In this document: one piece after another, positions 1-12,515 of the stretch
How positions within the stretch are numbered: the first letter of the stretch is position 1
Layout: each line of letters opens with the position of its first letter
Source of the DNA: Cryptomeria japonica
Taxonomy: Eukaryota; Streptophyta; Pinopsida; Cupressales; Cupressaceae
NCBI RefSeq assembly: GCF_030272615.1
Contig: NC_081414.1
Location: 659,694,292 to 659,758,291, forward strand
DNA: 64,000 bases
Direction of reading: 5' to 3'
Position numbers and translations under genes: made by a program
The notes under the pieces: generated by a model
Database searches by the model: none
What the model was told of the DNA's origin: nothing
What the model saw: the letters and a program-made list of their open reading frames with translations, nothing else

Positions 1-3000
1 TGGGCCTCTCTATTAATTGAGACTTGCTTCTTTGAGGAATCCTTTAGATTAGCACAAAATTGAAATGGATTACGATCTCCTGGAATTGTTATCTCAGTCC
101 CATTGTAAGGATATTTTAAACACTGATGATAAGTAGATGGAACTGCTTTCATTGCATGGATCCGAGGACATCCAAGAATCATATTGTAAGGGAGATCGAG
201 GTCTAGGACCTGCAGGAAAGTGTTTTCTATCACTAGACTGACTCTGATAGGCAATGAAATTATCCCTTTAGATGGGCGCTTAGCATCATCATATGCTTTG
301 ATTGTAATTCTTTTGGAAGAATCAATGTCATTTTTTGTATAACCAAGACCAATGACTACCCTCAAGGTACAGATGTTAAGACCTACTCCGCCATCTATCA
401 AGACTCGTCGGATCTTGCAATTATGGACAAAGACTTCAAGATGTAAAGGATCATTATGAGGGAGCTTATCAGGAGAAATATCATTATCAGAAAAGGCGAC
501 ATGTTGGGAAACAGCTAGATGTCCAATTCGGGCTTGAAATTGGTCAACATCAATGTCTGTCAGGATAGTGGACTCAATTAAAGCTTTATCTAGGACTGCG
601 CGATGCATAGGGGACATTTTCAACAACTCAAGAATTGATATTTGTGTAGGTGACTTCCCCAAGTGATCTAGGAGATTATACTGACTTGTAGGAGTTGATT
701 TGGGAGGAATTGTAGGAACTCCTTTCAGGATTATTTTGGATTGATGAGTGGTGACTGCGCAAGAAGGATCTTGTCCCTTTATTCTTATGGTAGAAACATA
801 CTCATTTGACACTTGAAAACAATTGATGACATTGTTATAACCATTATTTGCATAATTAAGATTCGTTGTTTGGGTAGAGTTTGAAGAGGATGCTTTACCC
901 TTGTCATAATCAAGGAAAGGAGTTTTGAAAATTGTATGATCAGTGTTAGAGGTCGTGTTGGGTGGGTCTACCTCAATTACTCCTTGGTCTAACAAGTCTT
1001 GAATCATATGTTTCAGTTGAAAACATGACGTGGTTTTATGTCCTTTTGACCAATGGTATTCACAATATGCATTATCATTCCACCAATGTGGCTTTACCAA
1101 TGGTTCTTCCTTGATATTTGGTAACTTGATAAACTTTGCTTGTATTAATTGTTTCATTACTGACTCAATAGGCTCTCCCAATGGTGTAAACTGTCGAGGA
1201 GGCCCATCCCTTGATTGGAAAGGTTTTCATTGCTGGTTTTGTTGCTGACCTTGTTGTTGATTATATTATTGAGTGTATTGTTGAGTATATTGTTGGTATT
1301 GCAGCTGTTGAGTAACATTGCTTGCTGGTGTTTGATTTTGTTCCATAGCTGACATATTAGGAGCACTCAATTTCTTTATTGTGAATGTGGGTTGATTTGC
1401 ATTCACCACTCTTGCGTCGACAACTCCATCATTAGTGACATTCTTGTTTTTGTACCAAAATCTATTTCTGTCCCCTGAATTGTTTGTGTTGTCACTGTCT
1501 TTGTTGAGCTTAATGAGCCCCTTAGCTACAAGAGCATTTTCAATGTTCATCCCTTTCTTAATGAGCTTCTCAATGGTACTAGGACTTTTCAGTTTAAGCT
1601 TGTACATCATTTCTGGGACCAAATTTTGAATAAACAAGTTCACTTGTTGTTCTTCAGGTATATCTAGGGAAGAACGACTATACAAGCTTCGCCATCTTTG
1701 TAAGAAAGTTACTAATGGTTCAGCTTGCTTTTTCTTTGTGTTGCATAAATCTGACATGGTCACTTCGGTGTCAATGTTGAATGCGAAGTGGGATATAAAC
1801 TTTTGAGCCAATTCCGGCCATGTCTTTATGTTCCGTGGCAAATGTGAATACCAATTCATGGCTTGTCCTATGAGACTTCGCACGAATAAGTGCATCAAAT
1901 ATGTTTCCTCATAGCTCACTTCAGTACATGCTGCGAAGAATGCTCGTATATGGTCTTTTGGGTTGCCTGTCCCTTTATATTTCTCAAAATGAGGTGCCTC
2001 AAAATGCTTAGGAAAGGGAGGCATGTACAAGCTCTTGTCAAATGGATTAGGACATAAATCTTGATCGGTGTATAATTTCTTTGCCTCTTTGGTTTGCAAT
2101 GCTTCGATTTGTCATTGCAACTTCTCAAGCTGTTGCGCCACTGTGTCAGATATCGAAGATTTTGGAAGTTCATCATTCATTCTTGGGTATACTCTTTGTC
2201 GATACATTGTGCTCTCCATTGGCTGTTGATGCTCTAAAATTGCTATCTTTGGTGTTTCTAGCATATAAAGGTCTTGATACAGCTCTTGTTGCTATGGTTG
2301 TGCTATGCCTTGACATTGACCCTGTTGCTGTGCTTCTTGTGGTGGGATCATCATTGGTAGCCTTGGTTGATATTGCAATTGAGGGTGTTGTTGATATTGT
2401 ACGGACATCAATTGTGGCTGTGAAGTATGATAACTTGTTTGTCTTGGCACATATTGAGGCATATGTTGTTGTTGATGCTGACGAATCAGAATTTGCTGAC
2501 TTTGTGCCAATTGTTGTTGTCCTGATGTAAATCCCATCATTTGCAAAAAACTTTGTTTGTGAGGTTTCTTTTGTTTCTCTTTTAGATGGGGTATGGCACT
2601 TGCATTAACTTGCTATGTTGTTTGTCCAATCCACTGTGGTGGTTGCAAGTTTGAATTAACTTTTAATGGTGCAGAAGACACTGCAACATGTTGTTGAATG
2701 CAATATTGTTGTTGTTGTGCATTGCTTGTTTACACATTCGATTGTGCCTTTTGTGTATTACTCAATTGTTGCAACATTTGTTGTTGGTGAAAACCACTAT
2801 TTGTGGCTCTTTGTGTTGCCATTATCGAAGGATCTGTCACAATATTTTGCATAATAGGTACTTGAGTATTTGGCAAACATATTGAACTTAACGGGACATA
2901 GGAACTTTGTTGCATTGTGGAATTGTTTTGGACATTGGTAAGATCAGGCATTCCAATCGTAAAGCTTTCTTGCATCTTAGATTTTGATCCACTTGTAATT

Positions 3001-3787
3001 ATTTGAGGAATCATTTCTTGTTGAGGGAGAGCTTTCAATATTTGTGTGGCCTCATTTGATCTTGTGTTAAAGGTATTGTATTAAATAATGGATTGTTTAT
3101 TGTTTCAAATGGTGACTTTTGAGGAATAGTCACTGTCAATGTTTCTGAAGCACGTTTACTCATCAAGGTGTGTTGGGTTTCTTGTTGCACATTTTCTTCA
3201 TTTGGATGTGGAGAGAAACTTAACAAACTGTCACCTTGTTGTTTTTGCACCTTAAGTTGCTCACTTGAGGAGGTCACATTACTCATCATGTCAAGATATT
3301 TTTGTGGGAACATCTTAAAGACCTTGTTCAAGAATTTATCCATCTTTTTTGTCAACTTTGGATCTTTAAGGAACATATCAACATCATCGGAAGCATCAGA
3401 ATCTGATGAAGAATCTGGTAAAACATTTGGATTTATTTCTTGTTGAATACCTTGATCTGAACCAAATCCTTGTGAAAGAGTTTGTTCCTCACGTAATGTT
3501 TGAGTTTGAATGTCATGCTGCAAGTTCGGTTGATTCCAATCAAAAGGTGCATTTCCTCTTGGTGTTGGTGGAACACTCCCATATCCCAGTTTGATGGGTA
3601 CAAACACTAGTTCATATAGTGGAGGTGGTCCAAGTTGAACCATTCCATATGGTGGTAATGATGTGTTTGACAAACCTTCAATTTGTAATGATTGACTAGG
3701 TTGAAACTGTGAGTTTGATACATTGTTAATTGGTTGATATGTTGGTTCGCCCATCTTCTTAGATTTTGACCTTGTTTCAACAGACAT
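1..3787 (-). pseudogene. Ty3/gypsy gag-protease polyprotein, decayed
   Basis: The start is taken at the ATG at 3785-3787 (MSVETRSKSKKMGEP), because upstream sequence in the same frame looks like leader. The first 600 or so residues are rich in Gln, Pro and Ser. The retrotransposon gag domain lies at about 2099-1400 and includes FAACTEVSYEE and MNWYSHLP. A Cys/His motif (CEYHWSKGHKTTSC) lies near 1070-1030, and an aspartic protease near 420-360 with VLIDGGVGLNICTL. DGG replaces the usual DSG/DTG. In-frame stops are at 2730-2732, 2613-2615, 2292-2294, 2112-2114, 1266-1268 and 1227-1229; each can be derived from CAA, CAG, CGA or TGG by one transition. One frameshift lies near 3040-3062. The frame is open from 1226 to the left edge. 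Confidence 0.85.
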
Positions 3788-5272
3788 GTCACTATGCAAA
3801 TGCAATATTTTTTTGGAATTTTTTAGGGATGATGTATGATATGCAACTAAATGCAAACTAAATAGATGAAAATGCAATCTATGGCAAGAATGCAACCTAT
3901 GTTTTTGTTGTTTTTCAAGATTTGGACAAACTTTTGGAATGCAAATCTAAAGACTCAACCTTGGGAAGTTGAAATGAAGCCAAGACCTTAAAGGACAAAG
4001 GACCATATGACAATAGGACAAATTGACAATGTGTCACCTATATGCTTGGATACTAAGCTAGGTTTGACAAAAATGATATTAATGAAAAGACAAAATTTAG
4101 ACAAGGCCAAGACTTCCTAACAACAACTTGGGGTGTCATCCAAAGTGTTTGATTTTTTTAAGTTTGACAAACCAAATTTTTGAGACTAAATGCAAGAAGG
4201 CAATGATTATGACAATGACTTAGGATATGACAATGAAATGCAAACTTAAGGAAATGATTTTAAACCTAAGTGCAAAATGAGGACACTTGCAGTGAAAATG
4301 GACTAAAATGAAGGGAGATGACAATATGCCCTAGGACCTAAGTTGGACTATGCAAAACCTAGCCTAAAGTGACATGAATGTTGAGACAAAGTTTTTTTAT
4401 TTCAATGTGTTTGAAAGCCATGTTTTGAAAATGTTTTGAACTTTGTTGGATGAATGCTCTCTTTTTAATACCTTGTTTGGACAATGTTTGGACTTGTTTG
4501 ACAAATAATATTTTGTGACAATTGTATAATTCAACTTTTGACAATCACAAAAGACAAGATGTTTGGACTTAGACCCAAGACAATCATGCTCATTCACAAC
4601 AACTCCTATGGTTGGCAAGGGCAATATCTATTGAATCCTCTAACCATAAAATACAACACTTAGCCAGATAGCTAGACGATTGGTAGCATTGGCTCCCCCT
4701 TACAGTGCACTCACTTATCAGACATACCAAGCTTCGAGTTCAAGGGGCATCATTTCCCAAGAACTTGCTATCTCTAACTAAGGAGTACATGAGAGGTGTC
4801 TTTGGCATGCACGTATCACAACACCTTAGCCAACAGTTAGAAGGATTTTGGCATCTAAAAACAAGAGATTCTAGTAAGGGCATCCGTTCGGGTGGGTATT
4901 GATCTAGAAAATAAATCATCGCAATACAATTCCAGCACCCGTTGTTTACAACTTTCGTTACATCCACAGTTATTTAGAGTGGTTCGAAAGAGCTTGGCTT
5001 TATCCAGTCACCACTTTGGGTCGTTCCCTCTCACCAATGCCTGTGCGAAGTGCCAGGCAAATCGGGAGGTAGGCCCAACTCTAAGGCTTACAACATACAA
5101 TCAAATTGAAAACAAACAAAACATGCATGGTGTTCATTATCCTTTAAGAAACGAAATGTGCAACTACTTTAAAAATTTGCAAGCAAGATGTTTTAATGTG
5201 AGTCTTTGACCGCGTCTTGCATAAGATTCGTTAGTAGTTGCATTTTTGTCTTCATCATACGTAACGCCAAGA
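3788..5272 (-). other. Untranslated leader between primer binding site and gag
   Basis: About 1.5 kb without a coding frame. The gag-proximal half (3900-4600) is A/G-rich on the plus strand with many short GACAA-type words. The LTR-proximal half is more GC-balanced. Next to the presumed LTR end, on the minus strand, the sequence TTGGCGTTACG (about 5260-5270) could be a degenerate primer binding site of the TGGCGCC type; this is weak. Confidence 0.45.
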
Positions 5273-5381
5273 TGCTACATAGAGAATTAGTACCAAGGAA
5301 AAACCCTAATGCAAGAAATAGATTGCAAACAAAAAAAACTTGCAAGAAAAACAACTAATTTTTACCCCTATTTCTGGCCTT

Positions 5382-5528
5382 ACACAGGCACAGATCTCAT
5401 CAACACAGGCGCAGATCTCCTTAACACAGGCTTAGGTCCCTCCTACACGGGTGCAGATCTCATCTACATAGGCACAGATTCCTCCTACATAGGTGCAAAA
5501 TGCCTCAACACAGGCACAAAAGTGTCCA
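5382..5528. repeat. 21-bp minisatellite, 7 units, inside the LTR
   Basis: Seven consecutive units start at 5382, 5403, 5424, 5445, 5466, 5487 and 5508, each opening with ACACAGG or a one-base variant (ACACGGG, ACATAGG), with CAGATCTC as the usual middle. The period of 21 keeps one plus-strand frame open (repeated TG(A/T)D words), but this frame is antisense to the element and is probably not translated. It lies downstream of the TATA box, so it would be transcribed as R/U5. Confidence 0.85.
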
Positions 5529-5943
5529 GAAAGCTCTGAGTTGCCCTGTTTCTTGAGTTTTTCACCTGCAAACAGCTCAAAAGGCACTCAAAACATGGTT
5601 AAATGGTTAGTTCACATCAGGTTCACTAAAAATGTAGATCAGGAAATTGAGAAAACATCAAAGAAATAGCAAATAGGACAATCACAAAACCTAAAACTAC
5701 AATGAAAACAATCCTAATCTAATCAATGAAAACATGAAGACAAGATATTCAAAATGAAATCAAAGCAAACCAAATGCAGATATCTCCTTCATGTGGCTCC
5801 ATTGTTCTTCTTTCACCTTCCAATTTGATGTTGTTCTCACCTACAAAGTGCACTTGCAAGTGGAAAGCAAGTTGTTGATGAAATCTGTAGCATAAGGTTA
5901 CTCGAAAATGTGATTGATCCCTTTGATTGAAGAAACTCATCCA

Positions 5944-5951
5944 ATTTATAG
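5944..5951 (-). promoter_or_regulatory. TATA box of the left LTR promoter
   Basis: The minus strand reads CTATAAAT in a moderately GC context, about 1.17 kb from the LTR start. This placement fits a U3 promoter, with transcription expected to begin about 30 bases further on, near 5910. Confidence 0.5.
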
Positions 5952-7122
5952 ACAAATTGGAGAGAGGACAAGATTAGCATGAAATTGATATTTTAGGCAA
6001 TTGATTTCAAAAAAATGGCAAAATTGAGTTGAAGGAAGAAGGTTATGACACCTTCTATGTCATGAATTATGACATATTGCCAATGCAAAGGTTAGAGGAC
6101 TAAAAGCCTATGACATCTTGTTGTGCCAATGGTATGATGCATGAGAAATTCATGCTTCCATTGAAGCACAAAAATAGGGAGAGACTAGAGAGGAATTGAT
6201 TAGGTGGAAATTGAATTTAGCAAATTAGAAAATGAAGTGGAAATTAGGAATTAGAAAAAAAATAGAAATGAGGTGGAAATTAGGAATTAGGAAAATTAGA
6301 AATGATGAAATAGAAATTAGGTGAATTTTTTAATAATTTTTCATTCATTAATTAATTCACAGAAGAGGGGGAATTAATTAGCCAATTAAATAAATATTTA
6401 ATTGTGACAAGAAGACTTAGGATAAATAAATAAATTATTTAACCTAGAGGGAAAATGACAAACAAAATTAAATGAATAAATCATAAGACCCTAGAAGATG
6501 AATTATAAATGCAAGGACGACAATTAGGTCTTGACAAAAGATAATTGATGTAGGGTCAATTTGATCATGATTCTGACTGACAAAGGACCAGTGTTGATAA
6601 ATGATTGAGATTGGGTGACAAAAATCAATGACAAATTGACCAAGATTGATAAGGAGATCAAATTTATAGGTGCTAATTGATGAGGAACAATGACTAATTG
6701 ATCCAATTGACATGATTGAAAAGGACAAGGATCGATGATGAATCGATCGTAAAATGACGAGATTGACAAGGACAAGGATCGATGACAAATCACTCACAAA
6801 ATGACAAGATTGACAAGAGGATAAAACCCTAATTCTATCATCGATTAGGATTGACAATGTCCAAAATGATGATACATGAGCACGCACATTGATGCGATAG
6901 GATAAGATCAACCAAAATCATGACTGAAGATTGCTATCGACAAGACCTAATTTGAAAGCGATAAAACTGAGGAATGCAGAAGAAGGACTCGATGCTCACA
7001 AATGATAAATACCAAGTGCGCAACATAGAAGAAATGTTAATGCAATGCAAGAACCCTAAAATAAGGCAATGCGCAAATGTTAAAGTATGACTCCGCAAGC
7101 GTTGACCATTTTTAGATGTCTA

Positions 7123-7844
7123 CAATTACATTTATATTTTATTTGTGTATCCTAAATATCCATAAAATTTGGAACAATAATACAATTTTTTAATAATATT
7201 TAATTGTAAAAGAAAGGATTAAAATGGAACTAAACACTCTAAATAAATTAATCAGGGTTAAAGGGATAAACTAGGATCAATTCTGTTGTCTTCAAAATCT
7301 GATTCACTTCAACATCCTTATAATAAAATGATTAAACTCTATGCAAAAGAGATATTAAAGGGAAGGAAACTCTTAGGACAACATATGACAAGGTTTGATT
7401 TAACCTTCTACACTTTGGACATACTCAGAGTCCAGGTGGGTATACCTTTGTGAACTAAATTCACACTTTCAAAAGATAAGTCCACAACAAACCAATCCAG
7501 AAAACCAGTGGATCTAATCACCTTGAAATTAACTGAAACAAAGGAATAAAAGTATACTCATATTCAGTATTTTGACCTACAAAACATGTAATAGACAACC
7601 TCGATCTATACCAGTGCCTTATCCAAGGTCACAGAGTCATCTGAATTCAAACAATACTCCCCAAACAAAATATCTTTACACATCCCATTGGTTCGGCTTC
7701 TGTTGATCCCTATATATGCCTGACACATATAAGAATTTATGCATACCAAAGTAAACTATACTCATCAAGATTCAAAATATCTCACAAGGAATTTACTAGT
7801 AGAAGTGATCCCTGCATATTTAATTTCCCTCCTAAAGAGAAAAG
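7123..7844. other. Non-coding stretch between element and unknown pseudogene
   Basis: AT-rich, with no sustained frame on either strand. It could be the 3' untranslated part of the 7845-10138 frame, or the site into which the left element inserted. I see no terminal repeats here. Confidence 0.5.
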
Positions 7845-10138
7845 CTAGGAAACACATCTACTGAAAGTTGCCTTACAACCCCTATTCAAACAAAATAACC
7901 CTAGATTATTCAGAATGAAACAGTAAACAATTGAAAACACATTTGAAGATGACACAAAGTTTTGCTTCTCACATCTTGCATTGTATTTGTCTATATTTTG
8001 CTTCCATACGAATTGCATAAATGCTCCTGATGTAACAAAATTGTTGTCAGCCAAGAAGTCATCACTAGCCTGTTTGATCTTAGGATCCCACTCTTGGCAA
8101 TTAAATTCATTGGTAGTGATGTTCATTTTAGCAGCAAGGGGCTCTTCTGGCATTCCCTCTTGTACTTCATCATAAGTGTAGGCTATTTCTCCTAGACTGC
8201 CTAACTGTATTAGTTGTTCAGCTGCTGCCTGTTCATCTCCTATGTGAATAGGGGATTAGGATGGAGAGTACAAGGGTGTATCAGATTGTACTTCTTTTCC
8301 TACTCTCTGCTTCTTTGGGCTCTCTTGGATGCCAATAACATCTTGTACCTTCCTCTTTCCTTTCGAAGTACAGAGCTCCCCTGTTGTAGGCATCAACACA
8401 CTATAATTAAACTTCTTGTGCAATGTATAGTCACCAGGAGGGATTACTCTGGTGGAGGAAGACCTACTTAGAACCATTCTTACCTTTTCAGGGTTTCTTT
8501 TAATCACAACCTCCCTCTTTTCTTTCAGAGTCTACATTACAACCTCAAAGCAAACAATTAGGAACTTTATTTTCTCCTCAAAAGGGAAAAAGCTAGACAA
8601 TGGGTCATAGCTGGCATCAAACTGATGTACAAAATCTAAGGCTTTCTTATAAGCCACCCATTTTTCCTTCCTCAGCTCCTGCTCATCTAGATCAAACTCA
8701 TTTCTAATGAGGTCTTTAGGAAACTAAAATTGATGGGGTCTACCTCTGCACACTGCTCTCTTTCTAAACATGCCATTGAAGAAGTCTTCTGGATCAGCAC
8801 ATCTGGATATTGCAGTTGACAAATGATAAGGTTTGAGAAAATCCTCAAAACAATTCCAACCTCCTTTGATTATTACAAATTGGTGGGCTATGGTAATCGT
8901 AGGGAAAATAGTCCCTTTACCCTTGCCTATTAGCTCTGCCTCTTGTACACTACCAATTTGTCTGAGGACTTCTGCGATTCCCACTTTGAGAGGGACTTGA
9001 TAGGGCAATAAGAATGGAGTGCCTCTAAAACCAAAAACTCTAAATACTGTGGATACAGGGTATAGGTAAATATCACCCCAATTATGAACAATCTTTATAC
9101 TTTCTACAAATTCTTTTGGTCTAACAAATTCCAAAAGAACCATGGGGATTCTTGGGTTTTCTGAGCAGAGGAGAGTCCTAATCTTTAATGCAAAATATTT
9201 ATCAAATTTTAAGAAACTGACATCATCTCTATCCCATGATAGCATAGTGCTCCATAGTTGCACTGACATCTTTTCTCCATCCTTCTCTTTTATAAGGTCC
9301 ATCCCACTTGCAAAATAATCACCACCTTGAACAAAAATAGATGCATGAGGTGTGAATACCATCCAAAAGGCCTATCCACCTCCCCACTCTTTACTCCTAT
9401 CAATCCTCCCTGAATAGCATCAGTAATAAAAGAAGCATAATCAAAGGTTACTGCAAGAGAAGGATTCAAAGTCTGAGAAATCATTAGCAAGTAGTGATTG
9501 GGCATATTTGCCTCAGCATCCTCTCCTAAAATCTAGCAAAGTGACCAATACATTCCCTTAGCCCTAAGGGTGAACAAATTCAATGAGAAGGGCTCTTTAG
9601 TGTTGGGTCCTACAATTGTCAACCCACCTATCTTCACAAAAAATTCCTTAAGAGGCCCATTTCTAAGGTGGTTCCTCTGTGCACTGTATACTTGAGCTAA
9701 TAATTTGAAGTTAATGGGTTCCAGAAAATTGGTAAACTCATTGAACCCAAAAGCACTTCTAAATTCCTCATTATTGATTTCAATGAGGGCTTTCCCATTT
9801 ATGTCCCTAATGCTCCTTGTGACTGTATCATAATTATGTGCAATTTGAGTCAATAGATCCATATCCATGAATACTCCTATGACTACCAATTTCCCTACAT
9901 CTAACTCCCAGATGCTATTCTGCGGGGCAAGGGAGTTTCTCATGCCAAATCCAACTTTGAATAACCCCAACCTAGACAACACAACCCTTCTCCTATCTTC
10001 AAGTGAGGAGCTCTAGGCACTAATTCTTTCACTTTCAACGCCTAATTAGTCGACAATGTCAATTGTTCGAGAAAATCATCACAAATGGCCCTTTCCTGGT
10101 AATTAAATTTCCCTGAAAAATTCTCTCTTAGGTGCCAT
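7845..10138 (-). pseudogene. Unrecognised ~750-codon reading frame, broken by nonsense mutations
   Basis: Starts at the ATG at 10136-10138 (MAPKR) and ends at the stop at 7845-7847. The frame can be followed almost continuously once stops are read through: 10042-10044, 10013-10015, 9533-9535, 8724-8726, 8532-8534 and 8256-8258, mostly TAG or TAA where CAG or CAA is likely. Frameshifts lie near 10125, near 9985 and near 9320 (one base lost before GGDYFASG). The protein has a globular N-terminal two thirds with few low-complexity stretches, for example GFNEFTNFLEP, HNWGDIYLYP and AHQFVIIKGGW. A basic region (KGKRKVQD, SPKKQRVGKE) could be a nuclear localisation signal, followed by an acidic/Gln-rich tail. 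I recognise no domain. It could be ORF1 of a retroelement or transposon, or a dead member of a host gene family (a plant mobile-domain-like protein is one possibility, unproven). Confidence 0.6.
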
Positions 10139-10500
10139 TTTGAAATATGCAGGCAATCAAAATACTACCCCCAACTAGTTCTGTGACAAATCAAGACCTT
10201 AATTAAAACACACCACAAAGAAATTGCCACATAGAGTACAAGAAAACCTATTTTTACCTCAAAGGAATCCGCTCTGCAACTGAATTGACTTGCTCTGTAT
10301 TTGAAGAAAATAGCTCTGTATCTGCTCCTTTGCAATAATTCTTTAAAATGATACCTTCATCTGGTTGATACGAGATCATATATGGTACCCAGGCTCTTAA
10401 CTACAACATTGATACCGCATGCTTCGGCCGTCCCCTCAGAATTGAATTCCTGAGAGAATTCAAATTTCTCGCTCCAATGGGTCACAACATTCCTACACAT
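10139..10500. other. Upstream flank of the unknown pseudogene
   Basis: No coding frame. It contains repeated CTCTGTAT and GCTCTG words (10270-10330). It would be the 5' untranslated or promoter side of the minus-strand frame; no clear TATA box is visible. Confidence 0.35.
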
Positions 10501-11940
10501 TCTTTCCTTTAGCTCTTTCGCTGTTTCACACAACATAACTTTTGGGCAATTTTGTTAAACAAAATCACGCCAACCGTCCGATTAACAGAAACTTAATCGG
10601 CCTTTACACTGACTTAACAACCTTGCCTTCATGCTGGGCCCTACCTCCTTTTTGCCATTTCACAGGTTTTATCCTTCGAGCACTTCTCCTTCACAAAGCC
10701 ACGCTAGACATTAGATGGAACTCTTACCGAAACCGTCAACTTCTTCATTAACCGCGCCTTTACCTTGACTGCTAGCGGTCTTTCGCTATTTCGCAAAGCT
10801 TAAATAGTTTTCAACTTCAGGCCACGAAACAATGCGAAGCATTGGATCAGATTGGAGATGACCATCCTTTAAGGGAGATCTTTATGCTTGCTTTACTTAT
10901 GTCACCTTTTCATTGGTTACTGACTACCACATGGCACTCAACCATTAGCTTTAGAAAACTGTTCAAGCCTAGTTCAACATCAGCCATGTGTCCTTCCCTT
11001 ATAACCACCGGCTACACCTTGGCGGGCCCTCAACTTCTTCTAAAACCACGTGTCCATGAACACATCACCATCTAACATGACACCTAGATACCTTTTTCCT
11101 TTCGCTATTTTGTGAAGCATATCCTTCAGTTGGTTTGCAATCGCAAAATAACGCGAGCCCTTGGATCAAAACAGAGTTGATCCTCTTTTAACCTCATGCT
11201 TTATCTGTCTTCGGGGCCGAAAAACCTTTTCGCCATTTCGCAGGGCATAAACCATGAGCACTTTACCATTGCGAACTTACGCGGGCCGTTAGATTATATT
11301 TGACTTGATCGATGCTTAACAACCTACTGAATTTGGCAGATGTGGGCCCTCTGACTCAACTTCGAACACTTGGCATCTAGTCACTTTCAAACTAACATGT
11401 TAGTCTTTCATTTGCTGAGAGAAAACACTGGGTTCCACCTTATCCTTGCCACCTATATCTGCCAGGTCACTTATTATCCCGCGACATGAATCACCTCTAG
11501 GACCCACCTTTTAACCCTTAGACCCGCCTTGCTGACTATTGTGGCCTCTACCATGTGCCATCAACTTACTCGCCCTCTCGATCAGTTGGACCATCTGCTT
11601 AGAGTGCCACGTCATTTCGCCACTTCTCGAAAGCTAACTGTCGAGCATCTTCATCCTGTGAAACAGTGCGAACCGTCGGATCAGACTAGACTTGATCACC
11701 TTCTAGTCATTTAGAAAGTCTTCGCTACAGGGTCCCACCAGACACTTTCACCATTTCATGAAAGGTATTTCACTTGCAAGTTCAGGCTGTGAAATAACGC
11801 CAGCCGTTGGATCTTGAACAAGATGAAGCCATTTTAAACTGGACAAAATACGCCATTTAGAATGCATTCCCCTTTCGCCATTTCGCAAGTCTTAAACCAT
11901 GTGCAACTTCACATAACGAAATAGCAAAAACCATAGATCC
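10500..11940. repeat. Diverged repeat array with CCGTTGGATC and TTTCGCCATTTCGC motifs
   Basis: About six degenerate modules of 130-350 bases. Each carries a word like GCGARCCGTYGGATC (near 10566, 10838, 11155, 11283, 11668 and 11798), usually preceded by a TTTCGCYATTTCGC-like word (for example 10786, 11105, 11230, 11874). GC content is higher than in the surroundings. No frame is sustained. The same kind of module, including GAGCATCTTCATC, recurs at 44.8-46.3 kb. It may be LTR or leader sequence of an old element. Confidence 0.6.
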
Positions 11941-12461
11941 ACCTGAGAACTACGCACAACTTATTGGGCTCGACAACATTATAAAGAAAAGACATAAGGC
12001 ATAAAATTTTATGATTAATTCAACAACCGCTTAGGCAAATGACAAGGGGGGACACCTCCTACGACCCCAAGACCCATTACTTAAGGGGATAAAGTAACAA
12101 AGGAATAGAAACCAGAGGGTTTTCTGATAAAACATTGAACAATTTAAAAATAAAACCCTAAACCCCTAGGACCTAACACAGAGCTAAAGCAATTGATAGT
12201 GTGTCTAGCTCAAAATATCAAAAACTTAGCCAATTATGGGAAAGGAAAACCCAATTTTTAAAGAGTGATAACAAATTCATGAAGGCAAGATCTGTTATCT
12301 CAAAATTAATAGATTCATGCAAGAAAAGAAATATTAAATCTAGAGATAAAATTCTTGAAAAATTTAGCTAGCTAAAAGCGAAAGAATGCTGTCAAGCTCT
12401 CATTTTTGCACAGACTGGCAAAGGTTGTAGAGGAGAAATCACTATTGAACTTACCCCTATC
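11941..12461. other. Non-coding stretch, no gene seen
   Basis: AT-rich sequence with no sustained frame and no recognisable element ends. Confidence 0.5.
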
Positions 12462-12515
12462 TCATATAACCCTATGTTGGCTAGGCCCCACAATAATTAG
12501 AAGATCCTAATTACT
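12462..12515 (+). repeat. 54-bp direct repeat, copy 1
   Basis: TCATATAACCCTATGTTGG onward; matches 12934-12987 with one difference (CAATAATT against CCATAATT). The 418-bp interval between the copies has no coding frame. Confidence 0.85.

Larger units (their letters stand above)
1..7122 (-). mobile_element. 5' part of a Ty3/gypsy (Tat-like) LTR retrotransposon, running off the left edge
   Basis: On the minus strand the order is LTR (7122 to about 5273), leader, gag, zinc-knuckle-like motif, aspartic protease. Reverse transcriptase and integrase would lie left of base 1. Tat-like assignment rests on the gag sequence, the CxxH-type knuckle followed by a CFQLK-like stretch, and a protease active site of the form DGG followed by LNICTL, as seen in plant Tat elements. 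All frames are interrupted, so the copy is dead. Confidence 0.8.
5273..7122 (-). repeat. 5' LTR of the left Ty3/gypsy element
   Basis: Read on the minus strand it begins TGTAGACATCTAAAAATGG at 7122, a typical TG start. The other boundary is set at the CA of TGTAGCA (5273), two bases before the possible primer binding site; that end is tentative. The size of 1.85 kb is plausible for a Tat element. A TATA box lies at 5944-5951 and a 21-bp minisatellite at 5382-5528. The partner LTR is outside the window, so the boundaries cannot be confirmed by comparison. Confidence 0.55.

Noticed and set aside
6468-6911. 147-codon minus-strand open frame within the left LTR
   Set aside because: It is made of repeated GATTGACAAGGA-like words in LTR U3; the translation is low complexity and matches no family.
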